A DNA stretch of 64,000 nucleotides from positions 1,099,001 through 1,163,000 of the forward strand of contig WPIO01000003.1 of NCBI GenBank assembly GCA_009760855.2. The letters run 5' to 3'. Shown in pieces: positions 11,959-24,684 of this stretch (position 1 is its first letter; each line of letters opens with the position of its first letter). Position numbers and translations under genes: made by a program. Origin of the DNA: Cristatella mucedo (Eukaryota > Bryozoa > Phylactolaemata > Cristatellidae). Below the pieces are notes generated by a model. It was given only the letters and a program-made list of their open reading frames with translations. It was not told the origin of the DNA and made no database searches.

Positions 11959-12105
11959 AATATAACTCATTTGCACAGCACCCTACGAGAACCGGATCTC
12001 TAATCGGGCGCTTCACATACGCCGCTGGGCTCGAGCCCTAAAGACCCCAGTCACTAAAGACAAGCAGCTTAACCCTAGGCAAGTCCAACTAGGGCGGCAA
12101 AGAGA
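11959..12105 (-). mobile_element. SINE-1 (tRNA-derived), diverged copy
   Basis: On the minus strand the copy keeps the B-box region as GGGCTCGAGCCC (seen near 12027-12038), then GTATGTGAAGCGCCCGATTAGAGATCCGGTTCTC and a 3' AT tail. The tRNA-like 5' half is disturbed. Confidence 0.7.
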
Positions 12106-14883
12106 CCGGCTGCTGTGCTCTGCCACGGTCATCTAAACTACAACTACGTGGAAACCTTTGTTAAACGAGCGTCGTACTATTAATGCAATGCTGCCAACGA
12201 CTGTTCGGTAGTCCGGCCTCTCATACATCCACACCGTACCCTTAGATAAGTGCAGAGCACTATGGTAAAGGCGGAACTGCGAGCCTTAACCAGAGACCCC
12301 CGCTCAGACTACTTCGTGCCCCAGTGATCTTCAACGTTGTAGCGTATAATTAATCGATTTACGATCTACACCGCCGCTATTGATTCGTTTTCATTATTTA
12401 ATGCAATATTTTCTGGCTTATTTATCAAATTTGGCTGTTCCGATGGTAGCAAAGGTTCATTGCACTCGATACTCTCTCGCAAACCATATGTAACTAGTTA
12501 TTTAGAAGAATACGACTGAAGGAATCGAGTTTTTCAGATATACTCAGACCGCTTGTCTCCCGTTGCAATGCGAACTCATAAAGTAAGCTTAAAATGCGCC
12601 TGCAATTAGCTGCTAGCTTACTGTCGGTTGTAACACATGCGAAGCCATTTAGCGAGTACAATAATGAAGAGGTCCTCGAACCCAGTATAAGGACGACGCT
12701 AATGGAGTAAAATGACGTACACAATGTCGGATTATGGAAAAATCCGGCTAAAACCCGACTTGAGAGAGAAATCCCTTTTTCACCAACGCTCTAACAGGAG
12801 CGTTTTAGGGCCGTTATGTTTAAAGGATAAGTGCGTGACAAAATACGTCACGCATTTATCTTTATTATTTACAATTTTAATATTTAAAATTTTAAATAGT
12901 AATATTTTATAATAATAATATAATGTATATAATATTATTATTTTAAGTAATATTTAAAATTTGACTTATCTTATGTTTAATCGTACGTAGTGATAAGTGT
13001 TTACGAACGATTCAATGGTGCGGTGTATCGTATTCTTCAAGGCAAAGTGGCATCGTCGTGACACATTGGGTAGTGGCAAGCTTGGCTAAGCAGCAGCTGT
13101 GAGCGACTGGGTTTTAAGCTAACCAGGCGGACCTTGATAGTCCCACTTAACGACTTTGCTTCACTGTGCTTCGCTTCAATTTTTCTCTCAGACGAAGATT
13201 CGGCTGGCTATTCGTCAAACTTGTGAGTGTAGTCTGAGTGGGCTACTGAGATCAATTCAAAACGATCAGCGTTGCTGTGAGGCATCATGACTCAGCAGCC
13301 TTCGAGCACTGGATGGACGCAGGGAGGGCCGGTCCACGGCCTGCAAAACAGCCGATTCCACCGAATGCCTGTCGGAGTAGCAGAGCAGTGAGGCTAATTC
13401 ATTCTGTTCCGCAGGGTCAAAGAATAGCCCATCAACCTTCGTGGTCACGGGGCACAGCAGCATAATACATAAAAGTAACATAAAAATAAAACATAAAAAT
13501 GAGGCACTGGATGAGAAGGAGGAAGTGTGAGGGAACATGACTCAGGAGTTTGTGAGCACTGAACTGAGGCACTACGAGGGCTCAGACTGCCTAAGCAGCT
13601 GCAGGCTCGTGGGGAGGAGCGGACGATTGCTCTCGGTCGATGACTCGGCAGTCCAGTCCGGCCCAAATTCATGCATTGGCCGCATCTGTGGGTACATCCA
13701 TCTCCCACAAACTGCCGCCAACTGTGAGGCGGGTTCGAAACAAACGATGGCTCGACAGTGCAAAAATAGTGCACGCATTGAATATGGGGGGCTGCCGAAG
13801 GAGCACGAGATGCGAGGGCGGAAGACCCATCGACTCCGGCACCCGGTAAGAGTGCTTGTATACTGGGCTTGGCCGCCTTGGTTTTCTGACTACGGAATAA
13901 AATGTTTGGTTTCGGAGTTAACAGAGTTGGTTACCCTATCTAGACTGACGAAAAGTCGTGCGGAGGGCGATAACAACTGCGTACAATATTACCCTTGATA
14001 TTCGCATGAATGCAAACCTAACCATCTTGACAGTAGCAGTTTGCTCCCTGATTGGCTAGTCTCACTGATCGTGGAGACGTCGCGGTGAAAAAGCACACAA
14101 CATACACAGGACTACACGCGACTCGGCTATTTTAATTGTCGCTACCTCTCTTACTACTCAGGAAAGCTAAGAGCAAGTATAGAACAATCTCCAATGGTCT
14201 ATAGTCGGTGGGAAATCCGTACCTTTGCTGCCCAGTGTATTTACGTGCTCGCCCCCTTTTCAGGCTCCGGTGTGCCTATTTATTTTCACGATTCGTGAAG
14301 TTTTAGAAACAGAACTATTACAGCATAAATCGACGCGTATTACTCTGGCAAAGTTAAAACTTCCAAAAGAAGAACGACTTGCACTGATTTTGGGTAGACT
14401 AACCTCCGTGGCCGGTAACGATACTATGAGTATCTGCGGTCAATACCTTACGATGCACTACGAGTTACGTAATAGGCGTGGTTAGACCCTTCGGCGCCCA
14501 GGGACAAAGCTACAAGTGGCACCCGCTCCCCTTATCAACATTTGCTGCAAAATATTTTGCTATATAATAGCAATATAAATATCATTAGTATTGTTATCAT
14601 TAATAGTATTGTTAATATATATAATTGTATATATAATTCTATATATAATGTTATATATACATAAATAATGTTATATAATATTATTAATATGCTATATATT
14701 AGCAACCACCTCGGAAGAAATGAAAAAGGGCACGATAAAGCAGGCGTCATAGAGTCAATCAAGTTTTTATGAGCTGCAGTAAATGTGCAAGGTAGCAATC
14801 ACAGCTTTAACTTAGGTGAATTTTCTTGGCCTTGATCTTGGCAACCTGATCTATTAGTTTGAAAGTCAATATTTTCCAGTCTT
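12106..14883. other. no gene recognised; AT-rich islands
   Basis: There is no recognisable coding similarity in about 2.8 kb. Two strongly AT-rich, low-complexity stretches occur at about 12840-12970 and 14545-14705. ORFs at 13266-13998 have no recognisable domain. Confidence 0.45.
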
Positions 14884-16130
14884 TTGTTCTTAATGCTTAA
14901 CAAGGCCAAATCGGGGAGGGGTCAATCTTGGCCCATTGATTCTCTCAGGTAAGACAAGATTGTCATCATCTTTGCTAAAGGTACGTTCACAACTGGCAAC
15001 TGTTACAGATATGGTGAGAAAAACTCGCAAGGCAACTTTCATATAAGGAAACTCATCTTCTCCATAACTGACAATCAAAGACGCGAGTCCCAGTGGTTTC
15101 TTTAGTGCCGAGTCGTGACCTGTGGCAAGAAGCATTTTACAGTCACATATTTCGCTGTATTGCTCTGTTCCATCAACGTATGAACAATTAAAACCTTCAA
15201 GATCTAGACATTGTTAGCGAAGTTTGGTTTCGTCAAGTGTCTTCAAAAGCTTCTCAACTGACAGCCAAAAACTTTGGCGTAAATATCTGTGAACCGGGAG
15301 AAACTAGCTGTAAGTTCCTGCTGTGGATAGTCTAAGCTGTCCTTCGTTCATCTTGATATCTCCCCCTCTGCCGTGAGACCAAACTCTTGAGAGAGTGTCC
15401 GTCTAGGTATCTGTGTCCTCGGCGGATTCTTCGTTCAACTGAAAATTCCCACGATTCACATCTTTTTGTGAACCTTGTAATGATTCTTGGCACTGGTCTT
15501 CTTGAAGTTTTGACAACTCAATCTCAAGAGAATGGAGGTCTAAAGTGAGTCTTTGAAATTCATCTTTTGATCCAGCAGTCTTTTCCAAATGCGGTCAATC
15601 TTCATTAAGATGCTGTACCAAAATGGCAACAGAGCCAACAAGTTCAAGTTCAACATACAATGTAGTAAACTGCCAGCTTCACTTCTTGCTTTAAGTATTT
15701 CACTTGTTTCCTCCGACAGTTGCTCCCAACGATGCTGATCAGTCCATCATTGATAGCTTTCTCAGCCTCCAATGTTGCACTCCAACTTGTAGCAGAATCG
15801 TGTTTGAGAGTGCTTGCCAAGACTTTCTTCAGTTCTGTCCACCTCAGATTGTATCTTGAAAAGAATAAGTCGGTGCTCTCTGTTGTTCCAAAAAAGGTAA
15901 TAGCAATGGAATCTTGACTTGCAGCATGAACTTCAGCCAGGTTCAAGCCGTGGTTATCACAGATTAAAAAAAATTCCCTTCTCATTTCTGAATAGCATTC
16001 TCCTTTGGACAATTGGCAAGTGGCCAGACATGGCTGTTGCGTTGTCGTAGCACAAGCATAGTTTTCAAGCTTAGTTTTCGTGGTCATGTATAGTGTGTCG
16101 ATGCACAGCCATGGCACACGCTGGCTCGCC
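14884..16130 (-). pseudogene. hAT-family transposase relic (ZMYM1-like)
   Basis: Three minus-strand ORF pieces line up in the order expected of a hAT transposase. The first (about 16075-15650) carries CDNHGLNLAEVHAAS, then TFFGTTESTDLFFSRYNLRW and SATSWSATLEAEKAI, matching the conserved C..H.LNL / FFG..E..Y.FFS....RW / TRW.AR pattern of the ZMYM1-like hAT group. The middle piece (15588-15403) is a coiled-coil-like linker. The last (15135-14890) is the C-terminal dimerisation domain: FPYMKVALRVFLTISVTVAS then CERTFSK. Frames change between the pieces and stops intervene, so it is dead. The N-terminal zinc-finger part and the terminal inverted repeats were not located. Confidence 0.75.
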
Positions 16131-16139
16131 CTTGATGTG

Positions 16140-17056
16140 TCATAAAAGGGCCGAGCTAGCCCTTGGCGCGTTGCAGACTGCCTGTGGCTGGCAGGATGGG
16201 GTGTGCAGACGGGAAGGACAAGTGGAACGCAGACCGAGGATGGGGTGAGCGGACGGGAGGGCAAGCGGAACTCGGACCGAGGATGGGGTGAGCGGCCGTG
16301 CGCTTGTTGCGCACCGAGCGCCAGCCGAATACATGCTGGTTAAAGCACCCTCGCGTTTCCGCGTCGTCGCGTGCCGATAGAGCGTCAAGCTACAGAGTGG
16401 TCTAAGTCTGCAGGCGTGCTTAAATAGCTCAGCCAGCAGTAGCGAAGTCAACTAATACAAGTAGCTGCTTGAAATCAATAATGATATTCTCACATGAAAA
16501 AGTTTACAAAAACACGCTCAATCTGCTTTGCTTTTGGCGCCACCCTTGGCTTTGGAGCCCCCATACATCTGTCACCCCTGCCACCCCTTTGTACGCCTCT
16601 TAGAGAATCTTGCTGCCAACGCTTCGACATTTCTAAATAGTTCAGTAATACGACGCCTTCCGAAAGAGCTTAGTGCAAGCCACTAAATATGAATCGCAAG
16701 CATCACATCGGCTGCATCCCACGGAGCAGGGCTGCAGGAAATATTGAAACAATCGTAGCGCTAATCAAAATACTTCGCATCGGCTAGATTCAAAATGGTG
16801 CGGGTGTACTAAGTATATTACTGCCTAACAGTACACTGACACTTAGGCGCTACACATGCACCAATTGCAAATTTTCTCGCCATCTAATGCGAACTTAAAC
16901 ATTGGGTTAATTTCTATTCTTGCATATCAGGTTACATGGGCAAGTCGCCGCATAAAGCGAAGTGCATTAGAAGATTATTGCAAGGACGCAAGCGAAAACG
17001 CACCGCTCATCATGGCAGTGTCATGACCCATCTCTAGAAACTTGTTCATTGTAAAA
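16140..17056. other. no gene recognised
   Basis: Near 16175-16290 a short unit related to GGATGGGGTG.GCGGACGGGA is repeated two to three times. The rest is featureless. Confidence 0.4.
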
Positions 17057-17125
17057 GTAATAACAATAATACGCTTTATGTAGCGCCCTCATAGAACTCA
17101 TTTTCTTTGTAGGCACTTTACATTC
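17057..17125 (-). mobile_element. LINE-A 3' tail fragment
   Basis: The stretch has a TAATAACAATAAT tail, then GCTTTATGTAGCGCCCTCATAGAACTC and TAGGCACTTTACATTCG. This is the LINE-A terminal stem-loop read on the minus strand, diverged and without any coding part. Confidence 0.7.
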
Positions 17126-17267
17126 GTCGGCCATTCATCGAGCCTGTAACGCATTTGCGAGAGGTTGAAGAATTAGCAGAATTAGCTCAAAAAGCCCAGT
17201 GCTGTCTTCATTGATACTACGATTGTCTTGTGAATTTCACAATGTAATGCAACCCCGCCTCGAAAAG

Positions 17268-18291
17268 CTACAGAGACCAGGTGGGTATTACTCACGAGAG
17301 TTATATCAAGCGCTCAGAGCCTAAGCGGCTTTGGGGACGCATTTGGCAGCCCACAAACTTTATCTCGTGCATCGAAGAGAAAGTAGCAACCGTTTCTGAG
17401 TCAGGATGAGATTTAGGGTAGTGAGTGACCTAAAAGTAACAGCTCAGGGCGGCTTAAAAGTATATGCCATAGTTGGCAGCAGGAGAGTAGATGTCGTTGT
17501 TTAAGAATTGTGGAAGTAAGTTTCAGAGTCAAGAGCCTCCTGAGCAAAAGCTTCTATCGCCAGCCATCTTTGATCGGGGGGGGGGGAATTGAACAGCTAA
17601 TTTATTGTCCATACCTAGCCCGAGAGCATGAGGAGTCTGAAGCCGGTGCAGCAGTTCAGCTAAGTATGAAGAATCCAAGCCGTGGCTGGCCTTGCGGGTC
17701 AGAGTGAGAACTATACGGTGTATCCGTTAATCAATTGGATGCCGTCGAAGATCCTTCAGCCAAAGAGACACGTGATCAAACATCTGGGATTTGTAAACTA
17801 GCCTGGCAGCCGTTTTTATCACTACCTGCAGTAGCCAAGTAGCTTTTTTGGTAGCCTAACGAGAATGTAATTGCAATAATCTAGCCAAGATAGAACCAGA
17901 GATCTAGTTACATCTTTAGCAAGCCACCCCCATAGACAGTCTCTAATCTTAGATGCGGATCGGACGTGATGGCTAGCTGTACAGGCAGCCTTTTCGATGA
18001 ATTAAAAAATTGTACGCAGCTATCAAATATGACACCTAAATGCCGAGTTCACGGTGACGTTCTCACAACAGCGCCACCATTAGAAGAACAAAGTGTTCTA
18101 GTCCAGCCACACGCTTGTGGTGTTCCATGAGTAGAAGTTTTTTGTTAGTGTCATTAGGTTTAAGGAAATTGGCTGACACCCATGATTGAATTTCGGCGAG
18201 GCAAATATTTAGTTAACCATTCGCTGCTGGAGATTCGGACGGTTTTAACGGCAAATACGGCTGAGTATCGTCAGCATAAAAGTAATAACCA
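17268..18291 (-). mobile_element. LINE-B copy, 3' portion (split by a LINE-A insertion)
   Basis: This minus-strand copy runs from the LINE-B 3' landmarks (AGACCA.GTGGGT, AAGCCGCTTAGGCT, then a CTTCCACAATTC block) through the C-terminal domain and up to the reverse-transcriptase YADD region near 18255-18291 (CTGAGTATCGTCAGCATAAAAGT on the plus strand). It is full of indels and stops. It ends exactly where the LINE-A copy begins, and the missing upstream polymerase part reappears at 20973. Confidence 0.8.
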
Positions 18292-20972
18292 GGTGCCTGA
18301 TCCTCCTTTATCTCAGATTTCTCTGATCTCACCTCGATTCTATGTGCATGACATCAATATTTCCTCATTATGGGTGATTTCAACATTCATTTTGATAACT
18401 TATCTGTCACCTCCAGCACTTATTATGTGCATGGCCCTACTCAGATCAAAGGTCACTCTACCAAAGGTTCTCATAAAACTGCACTTGGTGATCCCCAATT
18501 ATTAACAAATTCAGCTTATCTGACCACATGCAGATCTCATTTATTCTACAATGTTTGCCCTCCTCCTAATCATCTAAAATCACCTGTGAATCGCGAAACC
18601 TCAAAACCTTTGATATCGACGCTGTCCGTGCGAAAATATCTGCTTTGCCTCTGCTGCTCAATCTCTCCGCTCAATCAACCGCCGCCGCCGCTGGCCGCCG
18701 TTGTACCGCCCATTGCGCTCGGCCGCACCGACTGGGTCGGCGCTGCCGCAGGCAACACCGGCCGGCTCGGTCTAGCTAGCTAGGTCTGCTAGACTCAAAC
18801 TTGAAAAAAAACTTACAAAAGATCAGGACTGACTGTCCATCGACAAGCATACCGGGACTGCTGTAGATCGTACCAATCGATCATAAATATCGTCAAGTCT
18901 AGCTTATAAAAAAACATTGTTGAATCAGAAATGCACAATTCAAAAACGCAGATGTCGACGATCAACCATTTCCTTAACCGCTCCCAGGTTAGCTCCTTAC
19001 CTTGTGATTTCCTGTGAATCTAGCCGATCTCTAGCTTCTTCGTAAACAAGATAGACGAGACCATAGAGCCCATCCCTAAAATGGCAGTGCCCCCCGAATC
19101 TTTTCCTTCGGCTCCGTGCAGCACCTCAATGTCTACATTCAAGGAGGTCACTAAAGACCTCTTCTTGAATTACGTATCCCAATCAAAGATTACAACTAGT
19201 CCTCTGGACCCTATTCCCACTGTCAAGCCTCTACGATGCATTGATCTGCTGCTGCCACCCATAACTGACATCATTAATAGGTCATTAGCCTCAGGTCATG
19301 TCCCAGCAACTCTGAAAATGCTGTACTCAGGCCACTACTCAAGAAAGCAGCATTAGACCTAGAAAACTTGAGCAACTTCTGCCCAGTGTTTTTTCTACAT
19401 TTCCTATCAAAGATATTGGAACGAGTCGTGGAAGACCAGCTGAACACATATATTGAAACTTCAAATCTTGCTACTAAATTCCAGACTGGTTTTGGAGCAA
19501 ATCACTCCACAGAGTCAGCATTGATTCAGGTGTATAATGACCCACTTAGGAGTGCATACTTGAGGAGAGAATCTCTGCTTGTTTTGCTCGATCTTTCGGC
19601 AACGTTTGATATTATCGATCGCAAAGTCCTTCCTGAGCGCCTCTCATCTCGCTTGGGCATCACTGGCACTGCATTGCAATGGCTCAGGTTCTATCTCAGT
19701 GGGAGACTCAAGAGTATTGATGTGAATGGACAAAGATCATTCGATGAACCTCTGACGTATTGGTTATCTCAGAGCTCTGAGCTTGGTCTCGTTCATTTCA
19801 CGTGTACACTCTCCCTCTAGCTGATGTGACTGCCAAGCACAATCTAGGCTTTCACTTCTATGCAGATGACACTCAGTTGAACCTTTGTTTCGATGCCTCC
19901 CAGCCCTCTAGCATGTCGATTTCTCTCAACTCCCTTGCTGCATGCATTGATGACATCCGCTTATTGATGACATCAAATTCTCTTTAATTGATGATACAAC
20001 TAGCTTACTATTAGTATAGAAACCAAGTGCGATTCAGAAATTTCAAAGTTTAATGCTCAAATTCGGCTCTGCCAGCTTATCTCCTTTTGAATCTGAACTA
20101 ATCTAGGTGCCATGTTCCAAAGTGACCTTTACTTGGACGACCAGATCATCTCCACAGTCAAGTCAGCCTATTTTGAGCTACACAAAATTGTCAAAATTCG
20201 GGCTTTCTTAGACAGGATGCCTAATTTAGGTTAGTCCATGCATTTGTGACATGGCCGGTCTTGACTTCTTTAACTCACTTCTAGCTGGTCTACCGGCTTA
20301 TGCAAGCAGACACTTGCAGCTTGTGCCAAACTCTGCAGCTAGGTTTGTCGGTCGTCAGCTTCGAAGTGGCCACATCACATCACTTTTTGCCGACCTGCAC
20401 TAGCTCCCAGTCAAGTAGCGTATCGACATCTAGGTTTTGTCACTCACTTTGAGGTCCCTCCATTTTTGGCTCCAGCCTACCTATCAGATCTACTCCCCCA
20501 CCAGGCTAATCATCGTACCTCCAACTTTTCGGAATCTAACTGTTTACTTATACCTTACAAACCTCAAATCCTTGGAGACCGCGCCTTTAGTTCGCGCGCT
20601 CTGAAAGCCTGGAACTCACTTACGAATTGTGTCACGACATCCCCTGACTTAACCACGTTTACAAAGATACTAAAAACTATTGCATCTATCTATATTCATC
20701 TGTTTGTGATGGCATTTAGGGGGTCCTGTGATTCGATCTTTGTTTGCTTATGCATGCTGACACTGTGCATACTGCTACTAACCATATTTCATGCTAACCC
20801 TGTGCATGTCACCATTAACCATGTTAGTCTTGTTGTTTGTCGAGCATGCTATTACTAACCATTCGATCATGCTTCCTCTGCAGCAATTGTAGAGTGCCTA
20901 GAAAAGATTGATTTCTTTGAGGGCTCTATATCAAATGAGTTATTATTATTATCAGTATTATCATTATCATTA
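18292..20972 (+). mobile_element. LINE-A copy with endonuclease, reverse transcriptase and 3' end
   Basis: This is the longest LINE-A copy here, about 2.7 kb. It starts in the APE-type endonuclease with the motif MGDFNIHFDN (18370) and a GPTQIKGHS block. Next come the region before the polymerase (TTSPLDPIPTVK, 19081-19356) and the reverse transcriptase: NFCPV..LSKILERVVEDQLN, then LLVLLDLSATFDIID (19368-19820) and FHFYADDTQL with catalytic YADD (about 19850). The C-terminal region (20466-20858: MAPAYLSDLLPHQA, DRAFSSRALKAWNSL) leads into the 3' UTR, the terminal stem-loop near 20890-20940 and a TTATTATT tail. Frameshifts and stops between the blocks make it defective. The clade is jockey/L2/CR1-like. 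The 5' end (ORF1 and the start of the endonuclease) is truncated. Confidence 0.88.
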
Positions 20973-21420
20973 TGGCACCCGATTCTGTGAGCCCGAACCA
21001 CTTTTTTGTAGAGGTTGAATACAAATGGAGAACAGCTGAGGACCGAGGTTGGACCCTTGAGAGGCTCCACGTGTGACTGGTCTGCTTGCTGAGGCCTGAC
21101 CCCCCACACACGACAAGGTTTGAACATGACGGTTCAAGTACGATTTGAACCACGTTAGTGCCTCGTGTGCGATCGTCCCTCTCAATGGTTCAAGTAGGAT
21201 ATCGTAATCGATAGTGTCGAAGGCAGCTGCTAGATCTAGATGCTCAAGTGCAGTGACATTCCCGTTATCGTTGCAGCAGAGGATGCCATTGGCTACATGG
21301 AGGACAGCAGTTTCAGTGGAGTGCTGTCGCCTGATGTAAGGGTGATGTGCTCGAAGGCTCGGTAGACTATAGCATAGCTGGAATTGTTTACTACTGTAGG
21401 AAGTTGAAGGGAGTTGTCAT
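20973..21420 (-). mobile_element. LINE-B copy, polymerase portion (other half of the split copy)
   Basis: Minus-strand translations give HEALTWFKSYLNRHVQT, then VTRGASQGSNLGPQLFSICI, in the order expected for the polymerase block before YADD. A frame change then gives VVRAHRIGCH, which corresponds to the AHGIGYH segment just before YADD in the 6425-7520 copy. Upstream, DLAAAFDTIDYDILLEPLRG and a HSTET-like segment can be traced with small indels to about 21400. It continues the LINE-B copy at 17268-18291. Confidence 0.78.
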
Positions 21421-21424
21421 TATC

Positions 21425-21976
21425 TGCCTGTGGTCTCTAAGAGGCCTGCTGAACCTAAACAGCTGCTCCTGGGGCTAGCACTGGGCTAAATTACATGATC
21501 GGGTAGGTGGATGCCTAGACTGATTGCAGGCCTAACACCCTTAGCAATCAAAGGCTTGCCCCTCCTATTTTAGCTTAATGCACTAACATATCGCACTCTC
21601 ACCGACGAAGCTAAGGAGAAAGCATCGAGGTGAAGCCATGGTTAAGATCGTGACCTCTGCTTGATGATTCCAGGATTGGTGGTGCAGCACACGTGTTCGA
21701 GGTTCAAAATTTGCTAAATTATGGCTGCTTTTGCTGTGGTAGCTCTTGCAGTGAAGATGTCTAAACCATGCCGTTGCGTGATGCTAGCCGTAGCTGTTTA
21801 TTCGGTCTCAGCTACTCGATGCCGTGCTCCGAGGGCGTTTGAAGTTGCAGACGATGGGGGTGACACAGCAGCAGCTGCTGAGGCAGAAGTGGAGCCGGCT
21901 CGCCTTAGGGGAAGGCTGTAGGAACGCCCTTGGCACCAATAATTAGTATTAAGCATCGATTGGCACTGCCGATCTA

Positions 21977-22019
<43 letters not shown>

Positions 22020-23546
22020 GAGCAATTTGCTCGATACCTATGGTACTGACGGATGTACCGTTGGATGGACTGGCTGTTTCGTCTGCTCATTTATAGACTT
22101 GCAAAATACAGATGAAGTGTCGAGGCCCCTGGAGTAGCTCGTAGCTACTTGCGCGATCACTATCCACTGCTACTCGCCTATCTCGGTATATAGCTGATGC
22201 GCTACAGTTCAAGCTCAGTAGTCCTCGCGTTGTGTCGGCTGCAAGAACATTTGCGAAACTGCTACCTTGCCAAGGTCATTGGTGGTGTGAGCATTTCTAT
22301 ATTGTACCCTTCATTGTACCTTGCGAAACTTTCTCCGGACAGCCTTGCCTGTAAATTATTTAGAAGCCGAGTGTGGAAGAGGCAGTCTTTGCTTCTTTGT
22401 GCCGACTGCCTGCCGGCGCCTCTGAAGCTGCAATAAGTTAATGGTGTTTTAGAGAAATTGCAACATGGAGCGGCCTTAAACAAGTGAGCTAAATATGTTT
22501 GCAGCTACTGATCGAAGGTCGGGCCCATCTCTAATAGCCGAATGCAGCTAAAAAAAGATGACATGGTAAAGGATATGCATATAGCACTTGTTTAATATCA
22601 GCTGTCTGATCTGGTCTACTCTCAGACATGAGCTCCACATGCCATGCACTACACTGCATATGAAGCAGCAGCAGCGTAGCCGATAAGCTGTAGCAAGGTC
22701 ATGATGCCTGGTCAACACTTGGGCCCGTGCTGTTCTGCGATGCTGGGCTGCTATTTTGCGATTTTTGCTAAACGGCTGCTGTCGCAACCCTACTCGGCGG
22801 CTCGCCGTCTCTGTAGCACTATCCTCCGCCTGCAAGGTCATGCGTCGCCAGAGCAGACAGCGTCCATCAACGTGCACCGGTCTCAGCATATCTTGGCGTG
22901 GTGGGATTGCACTGCCATGTACTTTGCAGCAGCTGCTTACGACCTGCTGAGTCAGCTGCCTTTGCTGTCGGCTGCCTAATCTGCTGGGCCCCAGGCAACA
23001 AAAAGGCAGTTAAGGTGCAATGCCAATCAATTATGGACAGTTGGCTCATTAGCAGGCGATTTCATCGAATGAAGCCAACGTTGCCCAGCAGCAGGTTTAA
23101 CCACTGCCCTGGCATAATTTCTGGTCAGAATGGTTCGATGTACTATCCTAATAGCTATACAGAATGCATGCCTACACACTCACATCCGTAATTACAGTTC
23201 GGATATTAGCAAATGACAGCGGTGCAAGCTCGCTTGCTCTTTTACAAAGGCAGATGTTCACAGCCACTTGTCAATGCTTCTTCAGGTGCACGTGCATATA
23301 TGCGCACTGCTGTTTGGAACATTAACACCAAAAGGATAACGGCTTGAGGTGGGAGAGGAACCCAGTGAATACCAATGAATGTGGCTTCGCGAGTGACGCC
23401 CGAGTGTACCGATGGGTGTGATTGGAGAAGATCCAAGTGTGGCAAGCCGCTGTGGTTGTCGGCACTTGAGTGCATGCGTGCGTGCGAACGGCTGCGTCGG
23501 CTGTCGAGATGATGGAATCGCTAATAAAACATTTGCATAAGATGAT
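21425..23546. other. no gene recognised; contains a (TA)n run
   Basis: There is no coding similarity in about 2.1 kb. A (TA)n microsatellite lies at 21980-22017. The ORFs at 22197-23475 show no domain. Confidence 0.45.
21980..22017 (+). repeat. (TA)n microsatellite
   Basis: About 38 bp of uninterrupted alternating TA. Confidence 0.95.
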
Positions 23547-24150
23547 GATAATAATAATAATAATGTACTTGATAAAGCGCCCTCAGAGAACCGAATCTCT
23601 TTCTAGGCGCTTTACATTTGCTGCAAAGGGAAATGCAATTGAATGGTAAGTAAAATCATGCTTGAAAAACAAACAAAATGAATAATATGGTTAGGGTGAC
23701 ATGTACAGGGTCAGCATGCAAATGTGGTTAGTGGCAGCATGCAGTGTCAGCACGCATAAGTACGTGAAGGACGAATCACAGGGACCCACTAAATGCTGTC
23801 CTAAATAGGTGTTTTTTAAGTTCCTTTTAAATGTGGTCAGGTCAGAGGATGCTCTGACGCAGGTCGGGAGGGAGTTCCAGGCTTTGGGAGCATACGAACT
23901 AAATACACGGTCTCCAAAAGATTTGAGGTTTGTACGAGGTATTTCTAGGCTGTTGGATTACGAAAAGCGGGTGGTGCGATGCTTGGCCTGATGGGGGAGT
24001 ATGTCGGAGAGATAAGCTGGAGCCATAGAATGAAGGGACCTAAAAGTGAGCGACAAAACCTTGAAGTCAATCCGTTGCTTGACTGGTAGCCAGTGCAGGT
24101 CGGTGAGGAGTGGAGTAACGTGGCAACTGCGACGCTCACGACAGACTGAT
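23547..24150 (-). mobile_element. LINE-A 3' copy, 5'-truncated
   Basis: An (ATT)n tail (plus-strand AATAATAATAAT) at 23547 is followed by the terminal stem-loop, the 3' UTR, and the C-terminal coding remnant up to the block encoding a sequence like RLVCRERRSCHITPLLADLHWLPVKQRIDFK near 24060-24150. The reading frame is disrupted. Confidence 0.85.
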
Positions 24151-24299
24151 GATTAAATGTGTCGATGCTCTTTCCATACACTGGAAAGGAGGCGTGGCAA
24201 TAGTGTGATAAAAGGCACAATTTCGGTATGATGCATAAGCATGTAGTGGTAAATTCACGCAGATGGAGCAAATTACTAAGCCATGTGGAGCAGGTAGGT

Positions 24300-24530
24300 T
24301 GTCAGCTTCCTTTTAGAGATCGTGAAATTGGGGAGGTTGCACGATATAAGTCCATAGTGAATTCCCGGTTCAGTGAGCATACGAGTTGAAGGCACGGTCT
24401 CCAAATGATTTGCTGTTGGTTAGTGAGACATACAGCAATGTGGTACGTCGGAAGCCTGTCCGAGGAGCATGCACTTCGGGTAGGGAGATCAAAGTCAAAG
24501 AGTGAATGCACCCGACAGTGAGTTGCTCTG
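24300..24530 (-). mobile_element. LINE-A fragment, strongly diverged
   Basis: The stretch GAGCATACGAGTTGAAGGC, then ACGGTCTCCAAATGATTTG, matches the LINE-A C-terminal coding block on the minus strand; flanking sequence is only loosely similar. It is either an older insertion or a rearranged part of the neighbouring copy. Confidence 0.6.
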
Positions 24531-24684
24531 CTGGGGATGAGAAGTTAGAGGAGGTCGATGAAAAAAGGTGTATTAAAATGCGTCATTTGCCACTTTTCCG
24601 GCAGACAAGGCTAGATGCTGAATATTGTACCAACTGAAGGTGGCCTTTTGCACAGGTAGGCAGACCTAAAATAGAGTGTTTCAG

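Noticed and set aside
16540-16620. Right terminal repeat of the hAT relic (CACCCCTGCCACCCCTTTG)
   Set aside because: No matching left end was found near 14480-14880, so the element boundary could not be set.
21640-21720. Plus-strand tRNA-like SINE head
   Set aside because: A weak GTTCGAGGTTC motif only; no SINE-1 or SINE-2 body follows.
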